This document shows, in pieces, positions 32,612-45,937 of a stretch of 64,000 nucleotides of DNA. Position numbers and translations under genes: made by a program. The stretch comes from Lasiosphaeris hirsuta (Eukaryota; Ascomycota; Sordariomycetes; Sordariales; Lasiosphaeriaceae). Numbering within the stretch: the first letter of the stretch is position 1; each line of letters opens with the position of its first letter. Under the pieces are notes generated by a model, which did no database searches, was not told where the DNA came from, and saw nothing but the letters and a program-made list of their open reading frames with translations. The stretch lies in contig JAUKUA010000002.1 in the NCBI GenBank assembly GCA_030549175.1, positions 496,001-560,000 on the forward strand. Reading direction: 5' to 3'.

Positions 32612-33299
32612 GTGGCCATCCGCCCTGATTCATGTCACGAAAGAAACTTGTTTTTCGAACTCCTCAGGGCCGTGATAGTAAGGGATAGTAATTCGCCTCG
32701 ATGTGCAAGTTCCTCCAGGCTCTACCACAACAAAACCTACCTAAATATTCAGCATTGAGTATCCTTCAACCGGTAAGGCTATTTAGGGTGTATTCTAGAT
32801 GCTGCTTAGTATGGCTCACTTGTTAGACCGTGCTTTGTTGAGTGCATAAAATGACTAATAAGCAAGCTCTCAGTTTATGGTTGTCTAAGGTGGCTAATGA
32901 GTAGCCCACAAGTACTAAAACACTGCCTATTAAGTTTTCAAAGCATGGTGAAGAAACTAGGGATGAGGTATAGCTTAAACTGGCCGGGAGGTGTGCGTAG
33001 AGAGGTATAGAGAGATGTAGATAGTAGCTAGTATGTAGCTCTATAGTGCCTATTTCGCAAGTATAAAATGGAATAGCCGAAGTCGAGGTGGCAATGTAAC
33101 TTTCCGTGGGATAGGTACTTATTAAAGAAGGTACGGAAGTTGCACAAGTGTCCTAGAATACGCCCATCATCTTTCTAACATCGCAAATACAACCCCCATC
33201 CTTCATGTATTTCGCATGAGGGGGATGACTTTTGTTATCATTTACGATCGCCTCGTATAAGTGGGACCCTAGTTTGGCAACCCCAAACCCATGATCTTC
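32612..33299. other. AT-rich intergenic block
   Basis: Composition turns AT-rich from about 32690 to 33180, with many TAG/TAA codons; probably another decayed repeat, but no family is readable. Confidence 0.4.
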
Positions 33300-34816
33300 T
33301 TGTTGGTCTTCGCTGATCTTGATGAGAATTTCGTTTGGTTAGTGTCGGGCACCAGGCCAGGAACAACTAGAGATGCCAACCATTGGTTCGATCGATCCCC
33401 TTTCCAAATGGGTCCCATGTTTCTTTTTCACCGGCTTTTAGATGAAAACATCCTGCTGGGAATGTAGACCTTGTGCCGTCTGGGGACAGACAATGAATCG
33501 GATACCTCCCCGCAATTGTCAGACAACGATATGCTCGTCCCAAGTACAGCCGGGAAAGGCATTCAGAACGCTAAGATCGCTGTCTAATTGGATTAATAGC
33601 TGGTGGGAGTCCCATAATCCCATCTCAGGCGATAATTTTTCTACCGGACCAAGCTTGAGCAAGGCCACTCTAACTACGACCCAGTCCGTCGTATCGATAT
33701 CTTCAGTCTCAGGTAAATCGAGTAGCCCATTTTAGATGAAATCCCGGATAGCTTGGGTGAAAGGTTCAATTTGCACAAGGAGGTCCACGATGAAACTATT
33801 TCGCGGCCTAGAGCCGTACTGGCAATCCAGGGCAGCGAGAACTTGGGTTGGCTCTGGAGAGGGGGTTTTATTCAAAGCGAGCACGAGATGCCGCCGGCGT
33901 TAGTGACCTCAATGGCCTGCAGAGACTTTGAACCGGCTAATGAAATAAATCTGCTAGTGTTTCTAAACGCCTGCGGCGTCCTAGCGAGTACGTTGCCGTG
34001 CAGGTCGTGCTAGTCGGAATAGGCAATATTTCTGCCCTAAGCGTAGATGGATTGATCCCCCGACCTCTTGATAATCTCCTCCTGCAGGCGTTGAAAAGCC
34101 CGCACAGTGCCTTCGCCATACACAAGGGGCATATTGACGTCGAAGAGGCCGAGGAGACAGTAGGCCATGTTTTCTTCCCGAGTCGTAGCCCTGTTGGAAG
34201 CCCAATACATCTTCCTCGCCACGCTAACCCACCCCAGATTTACACCAGCGGCGAGGAGGGCAAATGCATCGACTTGGCAGGCCTTGGCGATAACAAGTGC
34301 CATATCTGACCGGTCGCCGATAGGAGACCAGTCATGAGCGAAGAACTCGACCTCGGAAGGTGCAATGAGATCCTGGAGAGTCTAGCCTCGAGTAAACCAG
34401 AGGCTCTTGTGAAAGGGCACAAACGGACCCGGTTCGGGACTTGAGTCCAACTCGTCCATCTGTGCCACTTCTAGCATCTCGGGGACGTTGTACCCTGGCT
34501 GGACATCAGATAAATCATAAATAGGCGTAGCACACCTCCGCCGCGCGGTACTACGCAAACATGGAGTTGATGGCCTCAGAGAGCTCGGCGCTGCTGCGCT
34601 TGTCGATACAATAGGTGATGATCCAGATGTAGGCCTGGCCCCGGCTCTTAGCAAGAGCGCAAGCACTCTGGAGCTTCTGCAGACTCTCGGGCTTCTGTTT
34701 CATCCTGGATGCATCCTGGCTGTTGTGGTACGTCACCTCTTTGGGCAGCCAGCGATGAGATATTTGGCATCGATGAACTCCTCGAGCTCCAACGTTTCGG
34801 TATTGATGAGCCGCAT
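33300..34816 (-). pseudogene. HET-domain (heterokaryon incompatibility) pseudogene
   Basis: The original start is recognisable at 34816 (MRLINTETLELEEF). Pieces in several frames then follow: ACALAKSRGQAYIWI with TYCIDKRSSAELSEAINSMF (HET core I-W-x-D-x-x-C-I-D, here Asp replaced by Ile), CYAYLSDVQ-like and SLWFTRG (W-FTRGWTLQEL), VIAKACQVDAF, and an intact stretch WASNRATTREENMAYCLLGL with FDVNMPLVYGEG and AFQRLQEEIIK (34303-34037). This is the arrangement of HET-E/HET-D-like proteins. Stops and frame shifts separate the pieces; the region beyond the HET domain (to about 33300) still looks weakly coding. No functional protein is possible. Confidence 0.75.
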
Positions 34817-37800
34817 GGTGCCGGACTAGATGCAACGCAATAGTGATGATTAAGATCCTGTGATATATAGATGAACTGAGGTGTGATGAGGCTTGAAGTT
34901 AGGTACCTACATGGGTAAAAATGTGCCTCATCGAGTCCGTCCCTCAAGCCATTCTCGACCCCGCAAGCGTTCATTGGTTGCGCGCCTGGTAGATTTGATT
35001 CGCAGCTTTCGACCTGGCATACTTGGCGGAATGACTTCCCAAGCCGGGATGGTGGAAAGAGATAAGAGGGAGAAAACCCACCAAATCAACCATACGGTCA
35101 TTAGACCTGCCACGCAAGTCACCCCAAAGGGCGACTCTGCAGCTCTGGTCGGACCCATGCGTGAAGCCGATGCTGTGTCACCGGCTTCTCACAGGGGATC
35201 TGATCTGACCCTCGGACCTGATCTGACGGACCTAATCAGGAACCGGACACACGGAACTGGTGTACGTTGCGTCAAACATATATTCTATGCCGGGGTCGAT
35301 GACCAGTAAGGGGGTAGCTGTGAGTCGCCGAGAAGAGAGAATATACTCCCCCTTGTTATGTTGTTCTCACGAGATGGGGGAGTCCGGCCGTAAGACTCGG
35401 CGAATCCAGTTCTTGAAGTCGGATGAATGGAAAGCCAACTCACCTATCTCAAATCATGGCTGTGTGCGATGCGATATCTCGCAAGCTGCGAGACGCAGCG
35501 ATGGACCCCTGTAGGCAATAAGACATCTTGGGGCCAGCACATATCTCCGCACTCTCGAGGCAGATTTGGGTTTATCGCCGACGAGTAATGCAGTGGCGGA
35601 ATAACAATGAATTGTGCAGGGGGATGGAAAAGGGGACAATTGAGATTGTAAGCAAACAGTCGAGGTGGCATTTGTCTCGGATCGAGCAAGCAGCTACCTC
35701 AGCACCTTTTCGCATTCGATTTGCCACATTCGATCTGCCGCCCCCATGGCTGACCGGCGGCATCCAAGACATACCCATCATGGTTTGGTAAGGATTCAGA
35801 GCACCGAGATGTCATTATATCGGAGAAAGATAGACATTCTATCGGTGATAAGCCGCCATGTGGTCGCGACCTGGCGAGTCTGAGAGGCGGGGTTTAGAGG
35901 CTAATTTAGCACAGGGTAGTATCTTGTCTTCGGGGCCCGGGGGTGGTTCACGGCAAGAACGCTTATGCACGACCTGTTTTGAGACATCAATCAGGGGAAA
36001 GCATGTAATGTGGAAACGGATACCTGCTTGAAGCTTGCTACATATTCTCGTAGATACACTCCTGTTTTTGCCGCCGGCGGCGGTGGATGGCTGGCAGAAT
36101 AATCATTCTGTGGGGAAAGTCTTGACAGGAGATGAGTTTGAGAGGAAATTTGTCTGGCGAGGGGGGGGCCGGGGGGGTTATACTTATTTGCTCCTTCGCT
36201 TTTTGCTTGCTAGCAACCAGCATTGCACCTGCTAGCCAACTTCTGAGCTGAGATATCAAGTTGCCGCGCGCTCCCACAAAACCGTTGTTTCCTGCGCTGG
36301 GGCGGGACGAGACTCAGAGCCCACCTAAGGCACTGGGGGGGACACAACAGGTTGATCTTGCCAAGTGGTGCAGGCCCAGGCTTGGTGTTGTCGTGGTACC
36401 CCACATCGTACCTGGACCATGCACCTCAGAATGCGCCGTTTTGCGTCGTGCAAAAAGCAGCGCTGCACTGCACTAGTTCTGTGGTAAAGCAGACACGGAC
36501 AAACTGTGAGGGGCAAGGCTGGCGCTACTAACACATGCAAGTAGCCCGGGAAACGAAAGGCAGACAGGGCCATGCCATGCTGTTTATTTCATCTTAGCGA
36601 AACGCAACACTCACCGAAAGCTCAAGATCCTTCCGAGTGTAGTCGCTTGTGAGGGAGTCAAATCGAGGACGAGTCCGTCGTGCTGTGCCGCGCCGGGTTC
36701 CCCACGTCGTCGGCAAGACTCCGCCCTGGCGCGCCATGCCGCCATGCCACCCACCATGCCACCCACCATGCCACTATGCCAGAAACGGCCATTTCACCAG
36801 AATGGCTCCGGGCCGGATCGACAACTGCTTTGAAACCCGGGTACAACAAGCTGAAGATCCAGCTACACTACACGACACGCAACCACTAGCGAGTGATCCG
36901 CGAAAACAAGGCGAGGTGGCATTAGCCTTGGTAACTTGAGGTCACCCTAAGGCCGGGTGCGGATTTGTGCGAGGCAAACAGCCTGCAACAGCTGCACCGG
37001 CTCCAATTGCCTGCAATGCTGGGTGAGCACCTCCGTCACTTGGGGTCGCAAACGGGAGAACGCAGCAGTCCGTTTGAAGTCGGCATGGAGAAACACTTAT
37101 AGTGACCCAACGCGTCGGGGCGCTGTTCAGTGTGATATGTCCTTGCAGGGGCCGGATATTGTTGGTAAAAAAACTCAGGTAAGCCCGGGTCGACTGATCT
37201 ATCTATGTCCAGCAGGAAGCGGCCGCAATGGCAGCGCGGGGAATACGGAGTTAGTGCACTGGTGCCCAAATGGTCGCAAAAGGCAGCGATGGAAAGGATG
37301 AAAACTGAGATAAATTATTAGTCCTGTGCCACACCACTTTCCAGCCCGGCGGATGGTGGGGTCGCTCGCATTCGGGTTGGCTCAAGAGTCCGAAAAATCC
37401 TGGCGAGGCGGCCATGCGAAGACGGCACAGAGCACACACATCCCGTGTGCGCGCGACCTTGTGGTTGGATGACGAAATACAGACTCAACCTTATTGATCC
37501 CCTCCTCCCCCCCTTGAAGTCGGGGAAAGCAAACGACACCATCTGATAAAGAAGTCGCCGGGAAAGAGAGAGAGAGAGATGACATAAACGTAACTCGGTC
37601 TGTTGGGGAAATCGCGAGACCGCTGTCTTACGGGAAGGCCGCTTGCCCCCCAGCAATCCCAGAGGCCTGCAGCTGTTCGCGACTGCCAGAAATAACCTCA
37701 TTAGGTGATGAGTCACCCAGAAGGCTTCATGCGAGCCAGTTGAAACGGACAGCACGTGGATACGGTATTTTTACGAGCTGCAACATTTATGAAGGTTCTT

Positions 37801-39356
37801 GGCGCTGAATTGGAAAAGGGCGGAATTTGCAGGGCAGCAAAACATCCCGAATGCCTTTTCTGGGAGACAGTGCGGCACCGCGGAAAGCCAACGGACACGA
37901 AAACGGACGACTAGCGGCTGCCCCGCGTAAGATGTACCTTTTCGCCCAGCGCCAAGCGTCGTGGCTACCTTACTACCCTTACTCGAGCCGTCAGACGGCG
38001 CAATCGAAGAACTTGCGTGCCTCGGGCTCTGCCTTCCTCCGCACCCCGCGACGCCATCAAACGCCAGTGGGTGTCTGTGAGCGCTGTCACGGCACGCCGC
38101 GTCCGCAGCGGTTTCTGTCGCTGCTGTCGCTGCTGTCGCTGTCGCCGAATGCAGCTTCCAAATGACCTCACACTCGGCACCCGACACACTTGCTGCTCGC
38201 ACTTGCTAGCGACAGCTGCGAATGCGGATACAAACTAATGTCTCCGGGTTTTGCCAGTGCGCTGAAATCAGGCTGTCAATGCTGACCAAAATGTTCCCGG
38301 TTCGATGCCCAGCTGCCGCGCGCCGCGGATAGATGCCAACGCCCAGAAGGGATTGATAGCGTCCGCCAAGCCAAGCCGCCGATGTAACGCTCGGGGAGCG
38401 GCTCAATCGTTTGGGAAAAAAGTGAAAGGTCCAAGGGCGTGCAGGGGGACCAGGGGCCAGAGACCCAGGGAGCCCATCAGGTACAGTACCACCACCACCA
38501 CCCCCCGACCGTTTGTATCGCTGTCGCTGTCTCGTGCCGTCTCGTACGGAGTGCTCGTTCGTTCTGGTGCTGGCACGCGTGGGTGAGACGGACGGTGGTA
38601 CCGTGTACGATGGGGGCGCATGTGTGTGCGCCACAGATGATGCCGTGGCGGCATGCAAAAAAATCTGCAAAAACCCATTGCAGGTCTTGGGATGATGGAT
38701 CATGATTCAAAGTGATGGCGTCCCATCAGCCCCTGCCGCACTGAGAGCCAGATTCGCGGTTTTGCGGCCTGGTGCTGCATGGAACTCGGCGCAGTCCCGA
38801 GCGACGGACGACGAGACGGAAAGAGGGCAGGAAACGGGCCAATGGGATCAGCGCCAGACACAAAGCAATCCCAAGGTCTCGGAGACTTACGGGGTCATCG
38901 TGTAGTCCGCTGGGGCCTGGGCTGTCTGGCTGTGACTCTCTCCCTGCTGGCCCTGCCGCCGGATTGGACGCTGCCCCACACCCCCGACATCCCATCTCCC
39001 GTCGAGGAAAAGTGCGATAGCGCAGCCACGGATGTGGTCAAAGAAGAAAAAGACGGCGCGCTAGTTTCTACTACGGGCAGGGGGGGCCCAATCTGTCGCC
39101 CGGGCCTTTGGGATACATTTTCGTACGCTACTTCGTCCTAGCACACACACACGCGCTTCCTATCTATTAAAGAGTTGCCACGCCCGTCCCGTTCCTAGCC
39201 CAGGTCACCCCCTATCCATCGACACATCACCACCACCACCACCACCACTGCATCTTGTCCTCTCTCTGGCTTGCGTGACCACCCCGGTGCCACGCGACCC
39301 CAGCCGAACTCAAGAGCCCGCACCACACGACGGATACCATTGAGCACCACCTCACC
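34817..39356. other. Gene-poor 4.5-kb region
   Basis: No gene I can support on either strand. It includes a CTG/CTGTCG-like repeat near 38105-38150, an AG6 stretch at 37567, CCA repeats near 38485 and (CAC)n before the MFS start at about 39225-39248. The last few hundred bases are the MFS promoter and leader. Confidence 0.4.
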
Positions 39357-41281
39357 ATGGTCGACAACAAGCTTGCCGCGGCCATCACCCCGGCGGCGCC
39401 CGAGTCCGAGGCGGCCACCATCGCAGCTACCAGTATCGGCGGAGACGAGAAGGGATCCAACGCCGGAGACACATCAGATCCCGAGATCGAAACCGTCTCG
39501 AACCGCGCCCCCACCCCCGGCCCCTCGAACGACCCCGAAAAGACCGATCTTGCGCGCCAAGCAACCGCTGTTTCCAAGACAGGCCAGAGCATCGCCCAAG
39601 TAGCCACCCGTGAAGATGGCACCGAGTACCCGACCGGCACCAAGCTCGGCCTCATCGTGCTGGCGCTCTGCCTGAGTGTCTTTTTGATGGCATTGGGTAT
39701 GCTCTGCTCACCAATCGACTTTTTAAAGAGTGTCATGGGCTGACACGCGACACAGATAACTCGATTATTGCGACTGCTATCCCCAAGATCACAGATCAGT
39801 TCCAGAGTCTGCAAGACGTGGGCTGGTATGGAAGCGGTATGCACACACACACCTAACCCGCATTGCGCCCAATGGTTCCATCCCCTAACATACATGTCTT
39901 AGCCTACCTCCTCACCACGGCCGCTCTTCAGCTGCTGTTTGGTAGATTCTACACTTTCTTCAGCATCAAATGGGTCTATCTCATCGCCATCGCCATCTTT
40001 GAGCTCGGCAGCTTGATCTGCGCCGTGGCCAACAACAGCGTCACGCTGATTGTCGGCCGCGCCGTTGCCGGTGTCGGCTCGGCGGCCATCTTCTCGGGCG
40101 CCCTCATCATCCTCGCCTACTCGGTGCCGCTCGCGAAGCGCCCGCTGTACAGCGGCATGATCGGAAGCATGTACGGCATCGCCTCGGTATCTGGCCCGCT
40201 GCTGGGCGGCGTCTTTACCGACGAGGTGACGTGGCGTTGGTGCTTCTACATCAACTTGCCCATCGGTGCCATCACTCTTGTCGTCATCGCCATCTTCTTC
40301 CCAGACCCGCACCGGACCGTCACCAACGATGATACCACGTGGGAGCGCATCAAGCGGTTCGACCCCTTTGGCACCGCCGTCTTCATGCCCGCCATCATCT
40401 GCCTTCTCCTGGCCTTGCAGTGGGGTGGCACCACGTACGAGTGGAACAGCTGGCGCATCATCCTCCTCTTTGTCTTCTTCGGCGTGCTCATCACCATCTT
40501 CCTCTACATCCAGCACCTGCAGCAGGACCTGGCCACGGTGCCACCCCGCATCTTCTTCAAGCGCAGCGTGTGGGCGTCTTGCGCCTACAGCTTCTGCGTC
40601 GGTGCCGCCTTCCTGGGCGCAGTGTACTACCTGCCCATCTGGTTCCAATCGGTCAAGGGTGCCAGCGCCGTTCGGTCGGGCATCATGAACCTGCCCATGC
40701 TCATCTCAACCGTCGTCGTCTCCATCTTTGCCGGCGCGGCCGTGACCGTGTGGGGTTACTACACGCCTTTCATGCTGGTCTCGAGCGTTTTCGTGGCCGT
40801 TGGCTTTGGCCTCATCACGACCTTCCGTCCCGACACGGGCTCGCCCACCTGGATCGGCTACCAGATTCTCGCGGGTGCCGGCATCGGCTTCGGCATGCAG
40901 CAGCCGCTGATGGCGGTGCAGACGGTGCTCGACATACACGATGTCCCCACGGGCACGTCGGTCGTCATCTTTATGCAGACGCTCGGCGGCGCCCTGTTTG
41001 TGTCGATCGCGCAGAACGTGTTTACCAACAAGCTCGTCGAGTACATTGCCGAGTACGTGCCCGAGATCGCCGACCCGCGCTCCGTCCTCGCCGTCGGTGC
41101 GACGAGCGTGCAGAGCCTCATCGACCCTGCGCTCTTGCCGCGTGTGACGCTGGCGTACAACGACGCCTTGGACCAAGTGTTCATCGTGTTTGCGGCACTG
41201 GCGTCGGCGAGCATCATTGGAGCCATTTTCGTCGAGTGGAAGAGCGTCAAGGGGAAGAATGTCGAGATGGCTATGGCATGA
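39357..41281 (+). CDS. 14-TM major facilitator superfamily exporter (DHA2 type)
   Basis: Three exons, join(39357..39696,39756..39836,39903..41281), 599 aa; donors GTATGC twice, acceptors CAG and TAG. The cytosolic N-tail of about 95 residues is followed by the first helix ([20 protein letters not shown], ending in the LD motif of this family across the splice), [60 protein letters not shown] and [14 protein letters not shown] (motif C-like [15 protein letters not shown]). These are the signatures of fungal drug-H+ antiporters with 14 spans that export drugs or secondary metabolites. No biosynthetic genes adjoin it, so a general efflux role is more likely than a cluster-specific one. Intact. 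Confidence 0.92.
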
Positions 41282-42202
41282 GCCTTGAATCTAGGGTTCG
41301 AGGTTTGGCGTTGTATAATTTTTTTTTAATTTCTTTTTTTTGTTTTGCGTGGTTGCATATACCCTAGCATGTTACATTCTACTGTGGATGGTGGTGGAGG
41401 TAATGTTTTAATTTGCGCCATGGGTACCTAAACAGCATAGACCTGGATGGAGGGCATCCAGGGGAGGTCGGGCTGGTCAAAAGGAATACAGGTCGATAGG
41501 ATAGAGCTGCAGCCAAACTGGGCGACGAGGAAGTAAGTGTACGGTACGTACGATAGAGGACCTGGGCGTTGGCGGAATATGGGGCATGGCTATCTCAACT
41601 TTGAAGAATCAAGATATTTGCGCCAACTGTTTTGTGGGCATGAGACAGTGAAAATCATACTGCAAAAAGCGCCTAGGTTGAGATTTTGTCGTTCACCTCG
41701 ATCCTGATATGCCGGCCTGGTGCGCTTCAATGCGACTAAAATTGCAGTGCGGGTAGTCACGCGCGACTCGGAGTGTCCTAGTTGGAACTAGCATGAACCA
41801 GTTTGAATGTTCCAGTGTCAACAAGGCGACTGCATCCTAAATCGGTTTTCTATAATCCGTAAGTTGTGGAGAAAGTATGGTTTCAATTGTTTATCCCGCA
41901 TCGCTCGCCATGTCAACGACCACCTTGGATGGATCCGACTTGAACGCGTCGTCGTCGAATGAAGACACGTCGAGACATTCCAGAGCACACCTGCCTAAAT
42001 ACGGCCAAGCGTCAAAGGTCAGGGATCGCATGATCCCATCTTCGGCGGGCCGTTGATACTGCAAGAAAGCTTGTTTTGACTGTTTTTTAGTGCCCTCTGT
42101 TCGTATTCGGGTGTTGAGGTATTTGTCGATCCTGACCAGATACCAATCCTAGAGGCCAAGAGCAAAAAGGATGATTCAAGAGTGTCATTGCTGTCCTAAC
42201 TT
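41282..42202. other. Intergenic, no gene seen
   Basis: MFS 3' UTR followed by sequence without recognisable ORF. Confidence 0.45.
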
Positions 42203-42635
42203 CTATCTACTACCTTGGGTCTTGTACTGGTATCTGCTATGACTCGGAACACTTCCAGCTGCTCGCTTCATCGACATTGACCACGCTGTCGTAGACGGCC
42301 CTGCTGGGCCACGGACAGATGGGCCACGGACAGATGGGCCACGGACAGATGGGCCGCTGACAGATGGGCCGCTGGTGTCACACACCCGAGCTAGGTCCAG
42401 CTCGCTCTTCCACGACGTCGCGATGAACTGGTCGACGGGCTTGCTGGCCTCGACCTAGTCCATGAGGCCCACGAGGGCGCCGTCGAAGCTAACGGGGAAC
42501 AGCTGGATCTCCTTGAGCCCCCTGGCGGCCGCTCGTCGAGCAGCCTGAGCAGTACGAGTGCGCGATGGGTGCGCCAATGGACTGGAGAGCCAGAAAGGCG
42601 GCCGCGCCGGCCATGGCGACTGCGAGGCGTGTCAT
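42203..42635 (-). pseudogene. Broken gene for a secreted protein with GPSVR repeats
   Basis: From ATG 42635 the frame gives a good signal peptide (MTRLAVAMAGAAAFLALQ ...) and SYCSGCSTSGRQ. A shift at a G5 run then leads to a second readable stretch, LKEIQLFPVSFDGALVGLMD, a TAG, VEASKPVDQFIATSWKSELD and LARVCDTSG, and on into tandem GPSVR repeats. Both the frame shift and the TAG separate coherent pieces, so this looks like a decayed secreted protein. I do not recognise the family. Confidence 0.35.
42306..42375. repeat. 15-bp minisatellite
   Basis: The unit GGGCCACGGACAGAT occurs three times exactly, then twice as a variant with GGGCCGCTG. On the minus strand it encodes Gly-Pro-Ser-Val-Arg/Ser repeats. 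Confidence 0.9.
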
Positions 42636-44343
42636 TATGAGGACAAGGGGGTGGAGGGGGGGAATATGGGACGGGCTCCCGGGCGGACTGTCGTGAGTGA
42701 CCTGGAATCAAGACCAGATCATCCGAGTGACTTATATCTCACTTACCGGCTGCGAGTCCCTGAGACCATGACGGCGGCGGGCGGGCGCTAGTGCGTATCG
42801 TCGACGCTATACCGGCCGGAAACTTGCTGCCCTCTGTCCTAACATTATGCCTGAGCACGTCCATGACTCGTATCGATGATGCGACACGGCCGCACGACAG
42901 CAGGAGTGCTCAAGCTGGACGAGGTAGCACTGGCGCCAAGACTAGTGATACTTGGTCTTGGGGTCGTTCAATCCGACGCCCGAGGAAATTGCTCCCGCTG
43001 TAATTCCCGCAAAGGGATCGAAAGCAGCGAGCCGATTCTTCCATCCTGGTCAGTCGAGCTTGATTGTGAAGAGAAACGGGGTGGAGGAGGAATTCGGGAA
43101 CCCGAGACAGCAGCGGAGAAGATTGTAGTAGTGACTGGACTTACAAGAGGACAAAAGCCTCCTAGTTCAGACAGTTACCTAACTTGGTAGGTACTAGCCT
43201 TGTGTCTGTGCAAGAACGTGTTCGTCAGTTGCCCGACCCGGAGGTGGCATAGCAGAGTCCACCACTCAGAATGCCGGATTCTCGGCCTTCTGTTCGACAA
43301 GGGCAGGAGGAGGTGGAAATCCACGACGTTAGTGCCTTGTTAGGTGATAGGAATCTAGGGACGAGGAAGAGAGCAGGACGGCCCAAAGAATTTTTCTTGA
43401 GCTGCTGAGCAGCGCGGCTGGGGTGTCCCTGGGTGCGGTCCCGTCTGGGTGGGCGTGCAGGGACTCCGGACCACAGCTCCGGGCTGTGGGTAGACAACGA
43501 ACAAGGCCAGATTTCAAGTATCTGCCTTGTTGTGTCTCGCCGACTTTGCACTGCGCGCCAAGAAGGAATGTTGGTCCTGAAAACGAATTCTAATACGAAA
43601 AAGGAGAGGCGTCAGCTGATGTGGATTACCCCCGAGACCAAATCCCAGCTTGGCGGTAAAGAAAAGTCTTGGCTTTGGGATTCCAACGGGGCTGGCCTCC
43701 TCTGATATATGTCATTCTGCTAGGGTTCCGTCCTCTCGGGCTAGTGAGTGGCGGACTGCTGGCATCTTCGTGGTTGCCAGCGGATGCTAAACAAGCCAAG
43801 CTTTTTGACTCCAGGCCAGATTTCGGGAACCACGGACAACGGAGGCTATTCTGTAGAGAATCCGTCGCCCGTCATCGCTATCAGGGTAGATGACTGGCAG
43901 TAGCGTACACCTAATTACGCATTCGTGATAAGTCTAGGTCTAAGGAACGCCAGGGTACCATGCGGCCATATTGTTCAGCGTCACAAGCCGGCCAAGATAT
44001 CCGCTGCGGGTATCAACGGACGTCCGCAGCTGCGCAGAGAAGCAAAGGTTAATGGGTCCGAATGCGAGTTTGTAGGACCTACTTCGACGTCCTACGTGTT
44101 TCCAGTAGCGACATGCACGCACTCAATATCGAAGGTTTAGATGCTCGAAATCCGGCGTGCTAACCAACCCCGGGCGACACCGAGCTTACGCGGAAGCGGG
44201 ATGCTTAATTGTACCTCCTACAAGCACTCATAACGGTCATCAGATGATTAGGAGGAGCAGCTTAGAAAAAAAAACTCCGAAATCCCCGGCCCTGTTCCTC
44301 CACTCGGATACTTAACCCTCGCCTAAAGCACTTTCACGAGGCC
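42636..44343. other. Intergenic, no gene seen
   Basis: About 1.7 kb with only short overlapping ORFs. Confidence 0.4.
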
Positions 44344-45937
44344 TCAGAGGCTAAACAGCCTCACCTCCTGCCCGCCACCCTCCCGCAGCAGCTGCCGATT
44401 CTTCCGCCCGTACCAAACTCTTAGTGCCGTGGACCCGGCCGCCACAAAGAACAGCATGCCCGCGTTCACCCAGTGGCCGGTCGGGTAGCCGGCCTTGGCC
44501 TCCTGCGCCTTGTAGATCCACACGCCGGGGATCTGACCCATGCCGGCGCCAAAGCCCACGTTCAAGGCAACCGCCAGGCCGACGGACGCCGTCGAGTAGA
44601 CGTTGGACGTCAGCCAGCCCAGCATGGGTGGGATGCAGGCAAAAGCGCCGGCGGCGGCCAAGATCAGGCAGCCGTAGCGCTGCGTGTAGGCGTCCGGGGG
44701 GAGCAGAGCGGACGCCATGAATCCTACGGCGCCGATGAAGGCGAAGGCGGCCGTGTGCAGAGCGCGGGCGTTGAAGCGGTCCGCCGAGTAGGAGGCGATG
44801 ATTTGGGTCACTGCACATGCATTAGCAAGGGCCCTCCGATAAGAAAGAAAAAAAACAGAAGTGATCCCGAAAAGAAAGGGTTGAGAGACACTGACCGTAG
44901 GCAACCGCATACGGCGGCACCGTCATCAACTGCGCCTGGAGGTCCAAGAATCCCAACCCGGCCGTGATGGACGGCGTGAACAGTGAGAGCGAGCTGAAGG
45001 GAACCGACACGCCAAAGTAGATGATGTAGTGCCCGTACAGCCTCCAGTCCGTCAACGTGGCCACGGCATCCGCCTTGGTCATGCTGCTGTGGTGGCTCTT
45101 GCTGCCCTCCACCGCCAGTCTCGCCAGCGCAATCTCGCGGTCCCTCCCCTTGAAGTGCTCGTCGGGGTAATCCGGCAGCAAAAACCACACAGCAACGGCC
45201 GAGGCACACGACGGGGCGCCCTCGATGATAAACAGCCACCGCCACGCCGACAGCCCGCTCGCGCCGTTCATATGCCCGATGCCGTACGCAATCGCGCCGC
45301 CGAACGCGCCCGCGAGCGTGGCACTCGCCAGGATAAACGCGACCCGGACGCTGCGCTCGTCGTTCTTGTACCAGAAAGTCAGGTAGTACACCAGCCCCGG
45401 GAACAAACCGGCCTCGGACGCGCCTAGGAGGAACCGGACCCCGGCCGTGGCGGAAAAGGTGTTCACGCCACCGAGGCCAATGGTGATGGCGCCCCACGCG
45501 AACATGAGGAAGGCGAGCCAGCGCGACGGGCGCAGCTTCTTGAGCAGGATGTTGGAGGGTACCTCGAAGATGGCATAGGCGACGAGGAAGATCATGAGGG
45601 CAATGTTGAACTGGTACTGCGTCGCGCCAATCTCGGTCTGCATGTCGTTGTGCGCTGACGAGTTGAGGATGCGCGCGTTGCCAATGTTGGACCGGTCCAG
45701 GTAGCAGAGGAAGTAGATGCCGGCCGAGAGCGGGATGATGGTCAGGTCCTGCTTGCGCACCAGCGCGCGCTCCTCGGCGGCGGTGAAGGTTATCGTCGGG
45801 GTAAGCTGGCTATGTTACTATCATGTTTGTTGTATTGGTCTGCTTGGGGGAAAAAGTACCTCATTGTTGCTCGACTCAATGTCGCGCAGCCCCTCGGCCT
45901 TTTCCTTGTCAATTTCGGGCAGTGAGTCGGTCGCCAT
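44344..45937 (-). CDS. MFS permease, allantoate/nicotinate (ACS/Dal5-Tna1) type
   Basis: Three exons, complement(join(44344..44810,44896..45805,45860..45937)), 484 aa; the introns keep frame (donors GTACTT and GTCAGT, acceptors CAG). Twelve membrane segments are expected. Family features: LTIIPLSAGIYFLCYLDRSN then IGNARI, YQFNIALMIFLVAYAIFEVP with SNILLKKLRPSRWL (motif A), GVRFLLGASEAGLFPGLVYY with LTFWYKNDERSVR, and WRWLFIIEGAPS. These belong to the anion:cation symporter branch that imports carboxylates, allantoate, nicotinate or vitamins; the substrate cannot be told. Intact, about the usual 480-500 aa. The promoter side contains a G14 run at 46009-46022. Confidence 0.9.

Noticed and set aside
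38100..38150. CTG/CTGTCG-like repeats as a coding repeat
   Set aside because: No supported gene surrounds them; treated as simple sequence.
39899..41367. Long ORFs opposite and alongside the MFS exporter
   Set aside because: Shadows with charged, repetitive composition; the MFS frame is clearly the coding one.
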